Below, in pieces: positions 62,356 to 64,000 of a DNA stretch of 64,000 nucleotides. The notes below the pieces were generated by a model. That model made no database searches. It saw only the letters and a list, made by a program, of their open reading frames with translations, and was not told the DNA's origin. Origin of the DNA: Arthrobacter sp. StoSoilB20 (GTDB lineage Bacteria; Actinomycetota; Actinomycetes; Actinomycetales; Micrococcaceae); assembly GCF_019977295.1 (NCBI RefSeq), contig NZ_AP024651.1:558001-622000 (forward strand), given 5' to 3'. The translations under genes and the position numbers were made by a program. How positions within the stretch are numbered: the first letter of the stretch is position 1; every line of letters starts with the position of its first letter.

Positions 62356-63216
62356 GTGGCCACAATAGGCGTCCAAGCCATGATGCTGAAGGACAGTTTT
62401 GCTGACATTGGAGCGTTCGAAACGCTCCGCAAGGTCAGCGCGATCGGCTACAACGCCGTCGAAATTTCCCAGATTCCCATGACCCCTGCGAACGTGGACG
62501 AGCTGGACCGCTCCCGCACGGAGCTGGGAATGGACATCGCGGCGCTGTCGGTCAACATTGAAGGCCGCAAGGGCATGCCCGTGGAATCACTGGCGGACAA
62601 CTTCGACAAGATCGTGGATGACGCCAAGCGCCTGGACAGCTCCTTGCTGCGGATCGGCATGCTTCCTTTTGGAGCCATGAAATCCCTGGACTCAGTGATT
62701 GAATTCGCCAAGCAAGCCAACGGCTATGCGGAACGGCTGCAGGAACAGGGCATCAGCCTTTATTACCACAACCACCACATTGAGTTCGCGAAGTTCGACG
62801 GCAAGTACATGCTGGACATCATCGCGGAGAACTCCCCGGCGATGGGCATGGAGATTGACGTCCATTGGGTGCAGCGCGGTGGCCTGGATCCTGTGCGGAC
62901 CCTGGAAAAGTATGCGGGCAAGACTGCCATGGTGCACCTGAAGGACTACAGGATCGGCCAACTGCCGGAAGCATCCTTCGGGCTCTTGGAAAAGGGCGAT
63001 TTCGCCGGTTTCATGGCCGAGTTCCGGAACGTCGTGCAGTTCGCCGAAGTGGGCGAAGGCAACCTGGACTTCCCCTCGATCATTCCTGCTGCCGTCGCCG
63101 CAGGCGCGCAGTACCTCCTGGTGGAGCAGGACGAACTGTACGGACGCACTATGTGGGATGCCCTCCAGACCTCGTACGACAACCTGGTGGCCATGGGCCA
63201 CGCCGACCTTTTCTAG
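62356..63216 (+). CDS. Sugar phosphate isomerase/epimerase-like protein
   Basis: This 286-residue AP_endonuc_2 TIM barrel resembles the protein at 54846. Metal-binding segments are GISLYYHNHHIEFAKF, MEIDVHWVQRGGLDP, MVHLKDYRIG and VGEGNLDFPSI, with the final YLLVEQDE. GTG 62356 follows GGAGGA. It is 62 bases after the ABC genes and 24 bases before a second Gfo/Idh/MocA gene. Relatives include IolE, 3-keto-sugar isomerases and deglycosidase subunits. Confidence 0.88.
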   Translation: MATIGVQAMMLKDSFADIGAFETLRKVSAIGYNAVEISQIPMTPANVDELDRSRTELGMDIAALSVNIEGRKGMPVESLADNFDKIVDDAKRLDSSLLRIGMLPFGAMKSLDSVIEFAKQANGYAERLQEQGISLYYHNHHIEFAKFDGKYMLDIIAENSPAMGMEIDVHWVQRGGLDPVRTLEKYAGKTAMVHLKDYRIGQLPEASFGLLEKGDFAGFMAEFRNVVQFAEVGEGNLDFPSIIPAAVAAGAQYLLVEQDELYGRTMWDALQTSYDNLVAMGHADLF

Positions 63217-63240
63217 ATTCCCACACAGGAGATTCCGTTC

Positions 63241-64000
63241 ATGAGTAAAAAAGTACGCCTCGGCATCATCGGCCTTGGCCAGCAGGGCGGCGCCTATGCC
63301 CGGTTCATCAATGATGGGCTGGTCCCGAACATGGAGATCGCCGCTATTTGCGACATCGATCCCGCGAAGAAGGAGCTCGCAGCCTCCCAGTACCCAGGTG
63401 TCCCGTTCTTTGAGGACTACATCACGATGCTGGAGAGCGGTGCGGTGGATGCGATAGTTACCTGCGTGCCGCACTTCCTGCACCCGGAGATGGCCATCGA
63501 AACCCTCAAGCGCAACATCCACGCACTCGTGGAGAAACCTGCCGGCGTTTACACCAAGCAGGTGAAGGAGCTCAACGAGTTCGCGGCCTCCAAGCCGGAG
63601 CTCTCCTTCGGCATCATGTTCAACCAGCGCAACAACCCGTTGTACAAGAAGCTCAAGGAGATCGTCGATAACGGCGAGATCGGCAGCATTCGCCGCACCA
63701 ACTGGATCATCACCAACTGGTGGCGTCCGCAGGGTTACTACAACTCCAGCGAATGGCGCGCCACGTGGGGCGGCGAGGGCGGCGGCGTCCTGGTCAACCA
63801 GGCCCCGCACCAGCTGGACCTCTGGCAGTGGATCTGTGGCGTCCCGAAGTCGGTGTACTCGAAGGTGGCGTTCGGCTTCCGCCGTGACATCGCCGTCGAG
63901 GATGAAGTGACCGCCGTCGTGGATTATGGCGACGGCGCCACCGGCGTTTTCGTCACGGCCACCCACGACATCGTGGGAACCGACAGGTTCGAAATCCTGG
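63241..64000 (+). CDS. Gfo/Idh/MocA-family oxidoreductase (partial, runs off the window)
   Basis: ATG 63241 begins MSKKVRLGIIGLGQQGGAYA, a Rossmann start, then ALVEKPAGVYTKQVKEL with the family lysine, WWRPQGYYNSSEWRATWGG and GGGVLVNQAPHQLDLWQWICG. The gene is open to the window edge (about 253 residues read; a full member has 330-400). AGGAGA precedes the start. It pairs with the upstream isomerase-like gene and mirrors the pair at 54846-56745. Confidence 0.93.
   Translation, partial: MSKKVRLGIIGLGQQGGAYARFINDGLVPNMEIAAICDIDPAKKELAASQYPGVPFFEDYITMLESGAVDAIVTCVPHFLHPEMAIETLKRNIHALVEKPAGVYTKQVKELNEFAASKPELSFGIMFNQRNNPLYKKLKEIVDNGEIGSIRRTNWIITNWWRPQGYYNSSEWRATWGGEGGGVLVNQAPHQLDLWQWICGVPKSVYSKVAFGFRRDIAVEDEVTAVVDYGDGATGVFVTATHDIVGTDRFEIL

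Overview
The window is a GC-rich chromosomal segment with the gene content of an Arthrobacter/Paenarthrobacter-type actinobacterium. The strongest pointer is a choline oxidase whose FAD-linking and catalytic residues fall at exactly the numbers known from the Arthrobacter globiformis enzyme. Genes are dense and often coupled by ATGA or TGATG overlaps. I see no rRNA, tRNA, CRISPR array, prophage or insertion sequence.

Layout, left to right. (1) 0-11.2 kb, one-carbon and betaine metabolism: purU, a divergent GntR regulator, pdxS, a secreted HNH-family protein, then a LysR regulator divergent from a Rieske oxygenase/reductase pair resembling glycine-betaine demethylase (GbcAB), a LuxR-type regulator with a degenerate kinase core, and the formaldehyde-fixing pair hxlB-hxlA. 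(2) 11.3-18 kb: a small protein resembling the end of D5/P4-type primases, a photolyase, and a valine-degradation operon (mmsA, 3-hydroxyisobutyryl-CoA hydrolase, mmsB, enoyl-CoA hydratase). (3) 18-28 kb: a TenA-like protein, a tandem universal stress protein, an XRE regulator with an MFS exporter-lipoprotein pair that share an operator, a DUF222-HNH protein, and an acyl-CoA ligase, MarR regulator and acyl-CoA dehydrogenase. (4) 28-33 kb: an APC permease, choline oxidase codA and betaine-aldehyde dehydrogenase betB behind two palindromic operators. (5) 33-41.5 kb: lipoproteins, a membrane molybdopterin oxidoreductase, a methyltransferase, a decayed gene, and a secreted repeat protein upstream of an I36-type secreted protein. 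(6) 41.6-50.2 kb: a fructan/fructose system with a secreted GH32 levanase (frameshifted here), a sugar ABC transporter, a fructokinase and a LacI regulator, linked by a shared palindrome. (7) 50.2-53.5 kb: TetR, MerR/TipA and PadR regulators, two of them with clear operator architecture, and nadE. (8) 53.6-64 kb: a second LacI regulon with two TIM-barrel isomerase/lyase proteins, two Gfo/Idh/MocA oxidoreductases and an oligopeptide-type ABC transporter containing a permease-ATPase fusion.

How the genes work together. Region 4 converts choline to glycine betaine. Region 1 can demethylate betaine, fix the released formaldehyde as hexulose 6-phosphate, and recover formate from formyl-THF. Region 6 hydrolyses fructan outside the cell, imports the product and phosphorylates it. 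Region 8 looks like uptake and oxidative cleavage of an unknown glycoside. These pathway links are inferred from family identity, gene order and repeated operator motifs read directly in the sequence.

The most unusual observations are the Russian-doll domain insertion in the levanase, the one-protein regulator with a kinase-like core that lacks its phosphoacceptor histidine, several self-consistent operator sets (GntR, XRE, two LacI, MerR, PadR), and the possible glycoside-oxidation cluster at the right end.
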